From NCBI GenBank assembly GCA_002748665.1, contig PDTB01000016.1, forward strand, positions 1-64,000: 64,000 bases of DNA. The letters are read 5' to 3'. This stretch comes from Dethiosulfovibrio peptidovorans. GTDB taxonomy: Bacteria > Synergistota > Synergistia > Synergistales > Dethiosulfovibrionaceae. The notes beneath the pieces were generated by a model. The model made no database searches. It was not told the origin of the DNA and saw only the letters and a program-made list of their open reading frames with translations. Made by a program: the position numbers and the translations under genes. The first letter of the stretch is position 1. Each line of letters starts with the position of its first letter. Below, one piece after another: positions 43,733 to 52,240 of the stretch.

Positions 43733-45028
43733 TCATCGAATCACAAGAAACTTGAAGAAATTAGCGTTCATCAACATGACAAGAGCCACCAATCCCATAA
43801 ACAGAGCCGGCACGAAAACGCCTCTCAGGAAGGACATATAGCTGCCCTCATACCCCGAAACCTCAATAGCCACTCGGCCAGAGATACGGGACGGGGGCAG
43901 GCAGTCGCCCAGAGGAAACATGAGGCTCAGGGCCGCCGCCACCACCGTGACGTTAAACCCCACGGAATTAAACAGGAAGATAAGAGGAGTCCCCAGGATT
44001 ATGGCACTACCGTAGCTCAGAGAGCCCTGAGCCATGGGAAGGACGAACAGAGCCGTCACGTAGATAAAGAAGGTCGGCAGGGTGACAAACGTAATGGCGA
44101 TCAATCCACGAACACCCGTAGCCGTCATGATATTCACCAGCACACCAACACTGATAACAGTCGCCAGCAGGGGGAACACCTGCTCCAAGGTATCCAGTAT
44201 AGTGCCATACCATTCCCGCAGGGAGCGACGCACCGGCGAACACAGAACCGCCACACCACCGGAGATAAGGAAGTTCAGAGGCAAACCAATAGTAGGCATG
44301 CTGAACGCCATATACTTGGAGAGCACCACGATGACCAGGAACGTCACCATAGGAGCCAGTATCCGAAACCAGTTCATCCCGGCAGGAGGCTCGGGAAGCT
44401 CGGACATAATCTTCTCCTTGGCCTGAGGCTCGCCACCTCTCAGAAGGTACACAACGGTAAAGATCGTTATCACCACAATGGGCACGACAAGAGGAACGGT
44501 GAATCCCACATAGGGCATATTGGCCTGAGCCGCCATAAGCATCGCCCAAAGATTGATCGGCGGCGCCACAGCCGACAGCATCGACGTCACGTAGATAAAG
44601 GCCGTAGTTCGAACGGAGGAGATCCCCATATACCGAAGGACCGTAGCGATCATGCCGCCGACGACGAACATGGACACACTACCGGCACCGGTCAGAGCGC
44701 CGGGGATAAGCATGATCACGGCCAGGATGGAGAAAAGAACCCACTTACGACTGTAGAATTGATCCACCATCTTTCGGACCAAAGCGTTCATGGCCCCAGT
44801 GGCGGAATAGACGTTGATGAACACCGATGCCGTGATGAAGATCAATCCAACGTCAAAGTAAGTGAACGTCCCTTCAACCAGAAGCCGTACAGGGAACCAG
44901 AGCCTTCCGGCAAGAGCACCGGCAATGGCAGTGATCACCATGGATATCTCCGGCGACTTGAGCTTCCAGCTGCACAGAGCAAAGACTACGGCCATCACCG
45001 CCAGAACCAAAGAGGTCTCGACGTACAT
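43733..45028 (-). CDS. Large permease of the ion-transporter (IT) superfamily, TRAP DctM-like
   Basis: A polytopic protein of about 431 residues with 10-12 hydrophobic segments, in the general style of DctM/DcuC/CitM permeases. Glycine-rich re-entrant stretches such as IPGALTGAGSVSMFVVGGMI and AQGSLSYGSAIILGTP are typical. There is no classic TRAP small subunit or substrate-binding protein with it, unless the 60-residue and DUF6305-like neighbours take those places. Probable substrate: glutamate, a glutamyl oligopeptide or a dicarboxylate. Start: ATG 45028, or TTG at 45034, which has better spacing to GGAGGG. Confidence 0.75.
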   Translation of the reverse strand: MYVETSLVLAVMAVVFALCSWKLKSPEISMVITAIAGALAGRLWFPVRLLVEGTFTYFDVGLIFITASVFINVYSATGAMNALVRKMVDQFYSRKWVLFSILAVIMLIPGALTGAGSVSMFVVGGMIATVLRYMGISSVRTTAFIYVTSMLSAVAPPINLWAMLMAAQANMPYVGFTVPLVVPIVVITIFTVVYLLRGGEPQAKEKIMSELPEPPAGMNWFRILAPMVTFLVIVVLSKYMAFSMPTIGLPLNFLISGGVAVLCSPVRRSLREWYGTILDTLEQVFPLLATVISVGVLVNIMTATGVRGLIAITFVTLPTFFIYVTALFVLPMAQGSLSYGSAIILGTPLIFLFNSVGFNVTVVAAALSLMFPLGDCLPPSRISGRVAIEVSGYEGSYMSFLRGVFVPALFMGLVALVMLMNANFFKFLVIR

Positions 45029-45057
45029 AGACAAGAGCAAAGCCCTCCTTTTAAGAA

Positions 45058-45651
45058 CTACTTAGAGTACATATCTTTGATGACAGGCATTAAATCTCTG
45101 GTATCATCAATGACGGTCAGGGGAGCGTTGTTCTTCTTTGCCAACTCGGTGAACCGACCATCGGTATTGCTGTCGGCCTTCACTATGAAAGCCTGAGCAT
45201 ACGGGGCGATGGCGTCGATTGATCTCTCGTCAGCACTGCCGGGCTTTCCCCTGCGGGCAGCTCCCTCAATGTGGGCAGCGATCACCTGGATACCCTCTTT
45301 CTTGCAGGTTTCCATTATAGCGTTCAGACGGGCAATCTCGTCGTCGATCGTGACGCCCGATGCGCCCAATCCCTTGGCGGAGGAGCCGATAACGACCAGA
45401 ACCGTCTTATAGCCACCGGAGACGATCTCCTCGGGCGTAGGTTCGGCGTTGTATGTTATGTCCTTCACGGCCTTGGATCGACTCACCAGAAGCCGTCCCA
45501 TCTTACCTCCCGGTCCCTGGCCAGCGTTGGTGATGAGCAAAGGCTCCTGCCCCTTCAAGGGCGCATCTCCTGTAACGGCAGCCAGAGCCGCGAGGGGAAG
45601 CAGGGACAGAACCATGACAAAAAGAGCCAAAGAGCACAACGTTTTTCGCAT
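45058..45651 (-). CDS. Secreted DUF6305-like protein
   Basis: A 197-residue protein with a signal peptide (about 25 residues, ending LAALAA) and a Rossmann-like domain of alternating strands and helices (LLITNAGQGPGGKMG, TVLVVIGSSAKGLGASG, IQVIAAHIEGAARRG). It matches my memory of DUF6305, a family of unknown function. Exported and encoded directly before the permease, it may act as a binding protein. I chose ATG 45651 because GAGGAGG precedes it. A promoter candidate lies upstream. Confidence 0.7.
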   Translation of the reverse strand: MRKTLCSLALFVMVLSLLPLAALAAVTGDAPLKGQEPLLITNAGQGPGGKMGRLLVSRSKAVKDITYNAEPTPEEIVSGGYKTVLVVIGSSAKGLGASGVTIDDEIARLNAIMETCKKEGIQVIAAHIEGAARRGKPGSADERSIDAIAPYAQAFIVKADSNTDGRFTELAKKNNAPLTVIDDTRDLMPVIKDMYSK

Positions 45652-45695
45652 AACACACAACCTCCTCAAAATAGTGAACTGAAGCATTCCTCTTT

Positions 45696-45725
45696 AGGAT
45701 ATCCTGTAGACACCTTTTCGGTCAA
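45696..45725 (-). promoter_or_regulatory. Possible internal promoter in the pgs locus
   Basis: On the minus strand TTGACC (45725-45720), 18-base spacer, TATCCT (45701-45696), 45 bases before the DUF6305-like start. It would let the transport and hydrolysis genes be expressed apart from pgsBCW. Confidence 0.4.
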
Positions 45726-45765
45726 CGCCCTCGCCGTCGAGCGTCCAATTTGAACCGTTTTGTTC

Positions 45766-46830
45766 TCAATCGTTTTCGATATCGTGACAGAATCGGATCC
45801 GACCCAACCCATACAGAGCTGCTCCATACAGGAAAAGACCAAGAAGAGCCCCGCCGGTAGAGCGACGTCCCCCACCCCACATAACCGGTTTTCGATCGAA
45901 AGGGATCCCCTCACGGTCCGCCAGTTCCCGTAGGTTCAAAAGATGGATCACAGGATACCCCGACTTCAGGGCACGACCAATCACGCCGTCGCCACCTTCA
46001 GTCTCCCCTGGACGATGGATTCCCGGGGATAACGTCAGAATCGCCGGATCGTCGCCCATGTTAGCGCTGGAACCACCGATGGAGATAACCGCCTTAGGGT
46101 CGAGAGAGCGAATCCAGCTCATCTTCCAGCGGATGACCTCGCTTTTGGACCCACAGCGTCGAAGAGGAACGCCCACCTCCGAAGCTGTCCGTTCCATGAC
46201 AGCCCAAGCCTCGGGAGAGAGCCCACCGCCGGTTTCTCCTTCCCCGCCCGGTGTGTACACCTGAGCTCGAACGTGGAGAAATCCCAGACGTCGAAGAGCC
46301 TGAGCCATCAAAGGCCAGGGGGCCTTGGGATCGTTGCAGCCCCAGGTGGACGACCCAAGGGAAACAAGCAAAGACACGTCCAGCCCTCGATACTCGGCTG
46401 CCATCAAGACGTTGAGAAGCATTCCAGGAAAGGACGCCGACGACAAAACGGCCACAGAATCGCCAGGAGAGAGCTCCAAGCGATCAAACCATCTCAGAGC
46501 CGCCAGAGCCCAAGATGGATGACATGCCGTTCGTTTGGACGGCAAACTGCCTAACGTCGTGGACAAAGGGCTCCATTCGAGCCCGATCAGCCCCAGATCC
46601 CAGGGATCGGATTCATGAGACGCCTGAGAGCCACGACGCAGACGCCATTCTCCCACCGCTCTCTCCGCATCACGAACGGTGGTCCAGAGGCGGGCCTCTT
46701 CCAAGCTCAGATTCGAACCAGACCAGATCCACAGCCCCCACAAAGTCGAGGCCAGGCAGAGAAGGCACGCACTTCGAAGGAGACGAATCCGCCGGGTTCG
46801 ACGGCGATACCCCGTGAGATCCAGCGTCAC
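45766..46830 (-). CDS. PgsW-like poly-gamma-glutamate system protein
   Basis: A 354-residue protein with an N-terminal membrane segment (LLRSACLLCLASTLWGLWIW), an outside domain and a second hydrophobic segment near the C-terminus (GALLGLFLYGAALYGLG). LIGLEWSPLSTTLGSLPSKR, VLSSASFPGMLLN and VSLGSSTWGCNDP are shared with the paralogue at 39661. It overlaps the end of pgsC by 4 bases. The family is known by its link with pgsB and pgsC, where it stands in place of PgsA/CapA. Molecular role unknown. Confidence 0.8.
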   Translation of the reverse strand: MTLDLTGYRRRTRRIRLLRSACLLCLASTLWGLWIWSGSNLSLEEARLWTTVRDAERAVGEWRLRRGSQASHESDPWDLGLIGLEWSPLSTTLGSLPSKRTACHPSWALAALRWFDRLELSPGDSVAVLSSASFPGMLLNVLMAAEYRGLDVSLLVSLGSSTWGCNDPKAPWPLMAQALRRLGFLHVRAQVYTPGGEGETGGGLSPEAWAVMERTASEVGVPLRRCGSKSEVIRWKMSWIRSLDPKAVISIGGSSANMGDDPAILTLSPGIHRPGETEGGDGVIGRALKSGYPVIHLLNLRELADREGIPFDRKPVMWGGGRRSTGGALLGLFLYGAALYGLGRIRFCHDIEND

Positions 46831-47267
46831 AGAACGGCCTCCTTCAACGCCACGAAAAGGGAAAAAGCCATGGCGGTTGCCGCTGCCGTCGACACAGAGG
46901 CCGCAACCGTCACCAGCGGCCCCTGACGCTGAAAATCAGCGGCGACGAGACCGGGGACCGCCCACCCCAGCCACACCCCCATGGGATCGCCCAAACCGCC
47001 AATAATCAGACGAAACAGGACGGCCAGCCCCATCGAAACAGCCATCCGTTGACGGCCGTAGAGAACCGTCACCCGACTCAGCCCCTCCAGAACAAGCCAG
47101 ATCGCCCCAGCGGCGGTGAACGTCCACACGATCTCCATGGGAACCGTGAGGGAGACGGCCAACACCCCCGGAGTGATGATGCCCCCGCAGGAAAGACCGG
47201 TCTGTCGATACAAGAGCATCCCGAGCCCAATACCCAGCAGAAGACGCCACAGAGAGCTTTCAATCAC
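46827..47267 (-). CDS. pgsC: Poly-gamma-glutamate biosynthesis membrane protein PgsC/CapC
   Basis: A 146-residue protein made of about four or five membrane segments, matching PgsC/CapC in size, with the N-terminal GIGLGMLLYRQTGLSCGGIITPG stretch typical of the family. With PgsB it forms the membrane synthase that joins glutamate through its gamma-carboxyl and passes the chain out. It lies 22 bases after pgsB and overlaps pgsW. The start is a GTG. Confidence 0.88.
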   Translation of the reverse strand: MIESSLWRLLLGIGLGMLLYRQTGLSCGGIITPGVLAVSLTVPMEIVWTFTAAGAIWLVLEGLSRVTVLYGRQRMAVSMGLAVLFRLIIGGLGDPMGVWLGWAVPGLVAADFQRQGPLVTVAASVSTAAATAMAFSLFVALKEAVL

Positions 47268-47289
47268 ACGACATCATCTCCCAAAAGAT

Positions 47290-48264
47290 TTAAAGACAAG
47301 AAAGTCTGAGAAGCAAGGGAAACCCATGCACGACGTTTCCACACCCAAACACCCGTCCACTTCGAGAGATCAGATCGGCCAAATCCCACTCAGACCGAAG
47401 AGGGCGATAGGACGGCGCCCCTACGACAAAGGGGCGATCCCCCACGACCAGCCTCTCCTTCCAGCGCTCGTCACCGATCCATGGAAGAAACTCTCGAAGC
47501 CGCTGAGGCCTGTCGCCCCTATGGTTGAACAAAACCGTAACGTCCTCCCGGGGCCAGGACAGAGACTCAAAAAGCTCCTGAGTCGTCATCACATCGTTGG
47601 CCGAAAAGCCAAAAGCCAACTGCCCGTCTCCCACCCTCAAAACCGAAAAATCAGCCACATCGGGCGGAAGAGAGCGTAAAGCAGGGAGAACCGAGACATC
47701 GTCAAGCCCAGACAGACGGCAGACCTCCAAAGCCAGACCAGCGTTGACGGCCAGATGGGACGCCATTCCCTCGACAGGCCGGGCAATCGTCAGATCACAC
47801 TGCCTGTCCTGAAGAAACACCCGAAGCGGAAGGCACCGAGCGGCCTCCTCGGCCCAAACGACCGTTCCGCCAAAGGGGATCCCCCGGCACAGGGCATCGG
47901 CAGCACCGGAACGCCCCGGACCCCACACATCCTGATGATCAGGCCGAACGTTCGTCAAAACAGTCACAGTTGGCCTGAGCCATCGAGCGGCAAGGGGTTG
48001 CAGCTCCCCCGAGACGGCGCTGTTCTCCATCACCACCGCCTGAGCGTCTGAGGGAAGCTCGTCGAGCCACCATGCCATCTCCTGAACATGAGCCCGTCGA
48101 CCGCGAAGAATCGGCCGCTCCCCGCCGGGCGTCAACGTCCTGGGGACGACCCCGGTTATTCGACCATACGCCCGAAAACCGCACGCGACGAGAGCCCGAT
48201 GGATAAGACGGGTCACAGTGCTCTTACCCCTACTCCCCGTGACGAGAACCCGCAACGGAATCAC
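47290..48264 (-). CDS. pgsB: Poly-gamma-glutamate synthase subunit PgsB/CapB
   Basis: A 324-residue amide ligase related to Mur ligases. VLVTGSRGKSTVTRLI near the N-terminus is the ATP-binding loop. VVMENSAVSGEL near residue 87 and TNVRPDHQDVWG near 122 are the family's metal and substrate motifs. It activates the carboxyl of the growing chain and adds glutamate. I chose GTG 48264 after GGAGGGGAGGAGGG; the open frame extends 9 codons through this ribosome site. It is the first gene of the locus and is somewhat shorter than Bacillus PgsB. Confidence 0.9.
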   Translation of the reverse strand: MIPLRVLVTGSRGKSTVTRLIHRALVACGFRAYGRITGVVPRTLTPGGERPILRGRRAHVQEMAWWLDELPSDAQAVVMENSAVSGELQPLAARWLRPTVTVLTNVRPDHQDVWGPGRSGAADALCRGIPFGGTVVWAEEAARCLPLRVFLQDRQCDLTIARPVEGMASHLAVNAGLALEVCRLSGLDDVSVLPALRSLPPDVADFSVLRVGDGQLAFGFSANDVMTTQELFESLSWPREDVTVLFNHRGDRPQRLREFLPWIGDERWKERLVVGDRPFVVGAPSYRPLRSEWDLADLISRSGRVFGCGNVVHGFPLLLRLSCL

Positions 48265-48464
48265 GCCCTCCTCCCCTCCTTTCTCACACACTGTTATATG
48301 AGAAAACCCACCTACTGTCCAGCCATATCAAAAATCCTCTGGCAAGCCGATAAAAGGGCACCAATGCTATGATTAAATTACTAACTTTATCATGTTTAAG
48401 CAGCGAAAAGGACGAGTCTTTAGTGTGGTCAAAAAGAGCCTTCAGCTAAAATCTTTTATAGGCC

Positions 48465-48946
48465 TTGGGGATATACGTCAAATACCTCTTTGGCAAGCAG
48501 GAACACCACGAGATCCTTCTGGACTTTATCAACGACGCCGTCTTCGACGAAGACGACAGACGCTTCACCAAACTCATGCAGATAAATACCGAACTGACCC
48601 CGGAAGGACAGAACCAGAAACTCTGCCGTCTCGACAGGGTAGCTGAACTGGACAACGGAGTCACTGTCGACATAGAGATCCAGATCGTAAACGAACACGA
48701 CTTCAACAAAAGACTCCCCTACTACTGGGCCATGAGTCACGGCAGCAAAACGTCTACGGCATAGCCAACGTGGAAGGCAGGGTGGAAGGCATCTTCACAG
48801 GCAAGAGAGAGGAAAACCTTGTAATAACGTACAATCTGCTGGATGATGGCATCCCTGACTCGGGTATCTGTACGTACACGGGGCTCTCGCCGGAAGATGT
48901 CGCTGAACTTCGAAAACAAAAGCCTCTCAATCATGAGAGCCCCTGA
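48465..48946 (+). pseudogene. Truncated Rpn/PD-(D/E)XK transposase-like gene
   Basis: From 48465 the frame reads KYLFGKQEHHEILLDFIND and continues to the nuclease core (GVTVDIEIQIVNEHDF), matching residues 25-115 of the intact gene at 51239. Then about 100 codons are missing, and in a shifted frame VYGIAN joins VEGRVEG and the C-terminal TGLSPEDVAELR. One internal deletion with a frameshift has killed it. The 5' end is also degraded. It is inverted relative to the intact copy. Confidence 0.8.
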
Positions 48947-49081
48947 TCAGTACACCCAACATCGAGAGAGAGCACCATGGCCGTAGTCACTTATAGAAAA
49001 ACACTTCTCTGAGAGATCTTGACCAGTACGGCCAATACGGGACAACGGACATGACTCACAACATTCCCCAGGCCTTTTACA

Positions 49082-49123
49082 AAAAGCGAGGGCTCCGCAC
49101 GATCATGCGGAGCCCTCGCTTTT
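49082..49123. terminator. Strong bidirectional terminator after the SLH porin gene
   Basis: AAAAGCGAGGGCTCCGCA and its perfect 18-base complement surround CGATCA, ending in T4. It serves the porin gene (minus) and the transposase remnant (plus). Confidence 0.92.
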
Positions 49124-49167
49124 AAGAGACAGGGCTTACGCCCTGCCTCTTTTCAAGCACTTTTAAC

Positions 49168-50619
49168 TTAGAAATTGACCTGAGTACGGAACCGGATCAA
49201 GCTGTCGTCACCGACATTGTTATCGTAATCAATATCGTCATAGACAAGCTCGAAGGAGAGAGCAGGAGTGTAGTAGTACTTGGCACCCAAGCTCCAGTTC
49301 GTCACGTCATTGTTGTTGATCCCCTGATCCACACCAACATAGCGAAGAAGGGTCGACCATTTGTCGCTCCACTTCTGCTCGGCCTTGGCATAGAGAACAG
49401 AGATATCATCGACGCCATTACCCAAAGCAGGAGTGACACCCGGCCCAGTCGTCGGATAGTTATCGTAGGGATTGGAACCAGGGATAGCCTGATAGGTAGC
49501 GTCGAAGTTAGCGTACTCGAGCCACAGACTGGTAAACTTCAAGGCCTCCTGCTTCACGTCCAAGATAGCCTTAAAAGCACTGGGACTATCATCCCAAGCA
49601 CCCACAGGTGCAACAACGTCCTGATCCTGCATGTAATAAGCACCCTTAAAGGCAATAGCAGGGGTGAAGTTAAGAGTAAAGTTAGCCCAATAGGTACTGA
49701 TACCCTCAATGGTGCCGGCAGGGTACACAGCATTCGCGGTGTCATCAGCATCCTGAACGAAGGCGTTCAGCGCCATGCTGAACTTCTCGTTGAAGTTGAA
49801 CTTGGCGCGCAGACCGTAGAACTGGGTATCATAAGTAGGCGTCCCCGGTAACGCGGAGATCCAAGGGAAGCTTCCGTAATCATTGCCGCCCTCGTCCCGA
49901 GCCAGATATACAGCCACCTCACCGAGCCCAAAGGACTTTGTGAACAGGAAACCCTGAGTGGTGACGTCCATCACGAAGGCATCGTTATCGGTATACAGAC
50001 CGTCCTCATCCTCCCAATCAACGTTAAACAGACCAGCCCGCATGGAGATGTCCCAAGGAAGATCCACGTCGATGTAGTAGCGCTCGAACACGGCATTCCG
50101 ACTACCCAGACGAGCAGTGAAGGTCACCTTGTCGTCGACTTTCTTCTGCATCCAGATACGGTAACGAGCCACGGTCCAGTCACTCTCGTCAATCCGGTTG
50201 TCGTAGTAGCGGACATCAAAACGGAAACTACCCCAGAACTTCCAGCCACCGATGTTCTCCTCGAGAACGGCGACACGGCTGTCAATCTTATCTACCTGAA
50301 CACCCAGAGCATCAAGCTCGTCTTTGAACTCGACGACGAGGCGCTTAAGCATCTCGACATCCTGCTTGCTGGCCTTCTCCATGTCGACGACGGCGAGAGC
50401 ACGAGCGACGACAGAGGCCATCTCGTAACGGGTCATGGGCTGGTTACCCTTGAAGGTACCATCGGGGAAGCCGGAGATCACACCACGGGCAGCAAGCTGA
50501 CCGACGGCATCATAAGCCCAGCAGTTCATAGGAACGTCCATAAACGGATTTGCGGCAAAGGCGGGAGCGGCAAAGGCCACAAGAGCCACTACAGCCAAAA
50601 GTGCACAAAGCTTTTTCAT
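49168..50619 (-). CDS. SLH-domain outer-membrane porin (OmpM type)
   Basis: A 483-residue protein. Residues 1-22 are a signal peptide. About 23-80 is one SLH domain (FMDVPMNCWAYDAVGQLAARG, then FPDGTFKGNQPMTRYEMASV), which in Synergistota and Negativicutes anchors the protein to cell-wall polymer. About 85-120 is a coiled coil (DALGVQVDKIDSRVAVLEENI). The rest is a beta-barrel of alternating hydrophobic strands ending RFRTQVNF with a terminal phenylalanine, the signal for outer-membrane assembly. It probably tethers and perforates the outer membrane. A good promoter, a long leader and a very strong terminator suggest high expression. Confidence 0.93.
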   Translation of the reverse strand: MKKLCALLAVVALVAFAAPAFAANPFMDVPMNCWAYDAVGQLAARGVISGFPDGTFKGNQPMTRYEMASVVARALAVVDMEKASKQDVEMLKRLVVEFKDELDALGVQVDKIDSRVAVLEENIGGWKFWGSFRFDVRYYDNRIDESDWTVARYRIWMQKKVDDKVTFTARLGSRNAVFERYYIDVDLPWDISMRAGLFNVDWEDEDGLYTDNDAFVMDVTTQGFLFTKSFGLGEVAVYLARDEGGNDYGSFPWISALPGTPTYDTQFYGLRAKFNFNEKFSMALNAFVQDADDTANAVYPAGTIEGISTYWANFTLNFTPAIAFKGAYYMQDQDVVAPVGAWDDSPSAFKAILDVKQEALKFTSLWLEYANFDATYQAIPGSNPYDNYPTTGPGVTPALGNGVDDISVLYAKAEQKWSDKWSTLLRYVGVDQGINNNDVTNWSLGAKYYYTPALSFELVYDDIDYDNNVGDDSLIRFRTQVNF

Positions 50620-50865
50620 AGTATATAACCCCCTAAGTTAGGTTGTATATACGCTCGTCCCTGCTGAGATCGAAACAACCCGGGGTCGAAAAGTTTCCAC
50701 GTTTCCTTTTCGGTTCCTCGGCTGCTCCCCTCATGCTCGGGATCGATGCGCTTTCTCAAGCCGCTCCTTCCGTATTGGCTGGGGGTCGTACACCTCCTTT
50801 CCTGCCATCGGGATATCGTCACGACTATCGAAACATTATTACCGGGCACAAAGCCCTCAGAAGAG
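50620..50865 (-). promoter_or_regulatory. Long 5' leader of the SLH porin gene
   Basis: About 245 bases separate the promoter from the porin ATG and hold no gene. A strong ribosome-site-like AAAGGAGGTG lies in its middle (near 50795-50805) without a convincing open frame after it. It may fold into a structure affecting mRNA life or translation. I recognise no riboswitch class. Confidence 0.35.
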
Positions 50866-50893
50866 ATTATAACACGCAAATTCCAGGACGCAA
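50866..50893 (-). promoter_or_regulatory. Promoter of the SLH porin gene
   Basis: On the minus strand TTGCGT (50893-50888), 16-base spacer, TATAAT (50871-50866). Confidence 0.65.
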
Positions 50894-51044
50894 GTTTTTT
50901 CTAGATGGATCGCAGTAAACGGCAAACGGCATACGTCTTTACGTTCTTACAGCGGGGAAAACCCCTTTCTCTCAAAGCTGATTCTCCCCGCTGGAGGCCC
51001 GTATACGTGCAGATAAAGCAAGGCCGGAAGGACTTCTTACTTAT

Positions 51045-51202
51045 GGGGCACCCCTAAAAACCTACATCCGGGTCTCCCAGCCTTAGATCCTTCCGCCAGA
51101 GCCCTCTCTCGCCTAAACGTATTTTTTGAACTGCCGTCGTGAAGTATCGACTGGAGCGAGGCGGACGTCGTCCAAAGCTGAGAGGGCACAGGAGGTCCCC
51201 CT
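51045..51202 (+). repeat. Dispersed intergenic repeat, copy 5 (rearranged)
   Basis: The first about 80 bases (GGGGCACCCCTAAAAACCTA onward) are the right arm of copy 4 in inverted orientation, and then the common core follows (CTGCCGTCGTGAAGTATCGA to CACAGGAGGTCCCC). So this copy carries right-arm sequence where the others carry the left arm, which supports a palindromic element able to swap arms. Confidence 0.85.
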
Positions 51203-51238
51203 ACGCCTATCGCGCACCGTCACCTCGATCATAGCATC

Positions 51239-52240
51239 TCAACCCTGAGAGCTTTTTCGTGCTCGAAGGTGAGCGATGTCATCTGGGGAGAGGTTCGTTA
51301 TGTCACAGACCTCCGCCTCCGACATACCACGACCCAATAGATTCCACGCTATCGAAAGCGCTCGTTTTCTGTCGCCTTCCTCAAGGCCCTCTGCTCTACC
51401 TTCTGCTCGACCTTCTACTCTACCTTCTGCCCGGCCCTCTACTCTACCCTCTACTCTACCCTCTCCCCTAGCCTCTTCAATCCGCTCTTCGTAGTCCGAT
51501 TCGTTCATCAAGGACTCTATGAGCACTTTTTGTTCTGGAACGTAGTTGAGCATCTGGTCTCTGTCTGCCCAGAAATTCCTCTCAAAAAGCAACGCCTGAG
51601 CGATCTCTTTGTCTACTTCCGCTATCTCTCTCATCTTTTCTCCCTCCACATTGCTCAGGTAGGTGAGCCAACGCTGAAGCCCCGTCTGCCTCGGCAGAGG
51701 GTCTTCTTTCTGGAATTTGTCCAGCTCAAGGTAGATGATCTGCATGTCGTCACACAGGGGCTTACCGCTTTTCAGGTTGGCGATCCCGTAGACGTTTCGG
51801 TACGGTTTCTCTTCCCTCAGCAAGGTAAAGGCCAAAACACAGATGACGATCGTCTTCGTGATTTTCGAGTATGGAACACCGCTCTCAAGCTTGCTCGAAT
51901 GACGCATCGCCCAATAAAACGGAGCCCTTTTTTTGAAGTCTCGCCTGTTCAGAAGCTGTACCTCTATGTCCACTGTCACTCCGTCGTCGAGCTCGACAGA
52001 AAGGTCGAGTTGAGAGAGCTTCAGATGCTGTACGGCCGGAGGCATTTCCGTGTTGGTCTTGATGAGTTTGGTGAAGTGCCGCTCTCCCTCGGGAAAGACG
52101 ATGTCATTGATGAAGTCCAGAAGTATAGCGCAGTGTTCCTTCCTGCCAAAAAGAGATTTAAAGAACCGGTCGTGTATTCGGTTGATCCGATTCTCTCCCA
52201 CGTCTATAAAAAACTGCGGACGAGCCTTCGCATCGCTCAT
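51239..52240 (-). CDS. Rpn-family recombination-promoting nuclease / PD-(D/E)XK transposase-like protein
   Basis: A 333-residue protein. HDRFFKSLFGRKEHCAILLDFIND at the N-terminus and LDDGVTVDIEVQLLNRRDFKKR near residue 85 carry the D-(x)-ExQ nuclease core of the Rpn/PDDEXK_2 family. A basic and acidic repeat tract EGRVEGRAEGR lies near residues 255-290, and a C-terminal helix-turn-helix-like region ends TNLSPDDIAHLRA. Rpn proteins of E. coli are DNA endonucleases that promote recA-independent recombination. AAGGAGG precedes the ATG. A dead inverted copy lies 2.3 kb away across the porin gene. Confidence 0.85.
   Translation of the reverse strand: MSDAKARPQFFIDVGENRINRIHDRFFKSLFGRKEHCAILLDFINDIVFPEGERHFTKLIKTNTEMPPAVQHLKLSQLDLSVELDDGVTVDIEVQLLNRRDFKKRAPFYWAMRHSSKLESGVPYSKITKTIVICVLAFTLLREEKPYRNVYGIANLKSGKPLCDDMQIIYLELDKFQKEDPLPRQTGLQRWLTYLSNVEGEKMREIAEVDKEIAQALLFERNFWADRDQMLNYVPEQKVLIESLMNESDYEERIEEARGEGRVEGRVEGRAEGRVEGRAEGRAEGLEEGDRKRALSIAWNLLGRGMSEAEVCDITNLSPDDIAHLRARKSSQG
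51383..51478. repeat. Short tandem repeat inside the Rpn-like gene
   Basis: About eight 12-base units of the type CTCTACTCTACC (plus strand), read on the minus strand as repeats of EGRV or EGRA. Unit number could change by slippage without breaking the frame. Confidence 0.7.

Noticed and set aside
43694-45196. A 500-codon plus-strand frame rich in His, Arg and Gln
   Set aside because: Composition is that of the reverse of a membrane protein; the permease on the minus strand is real.
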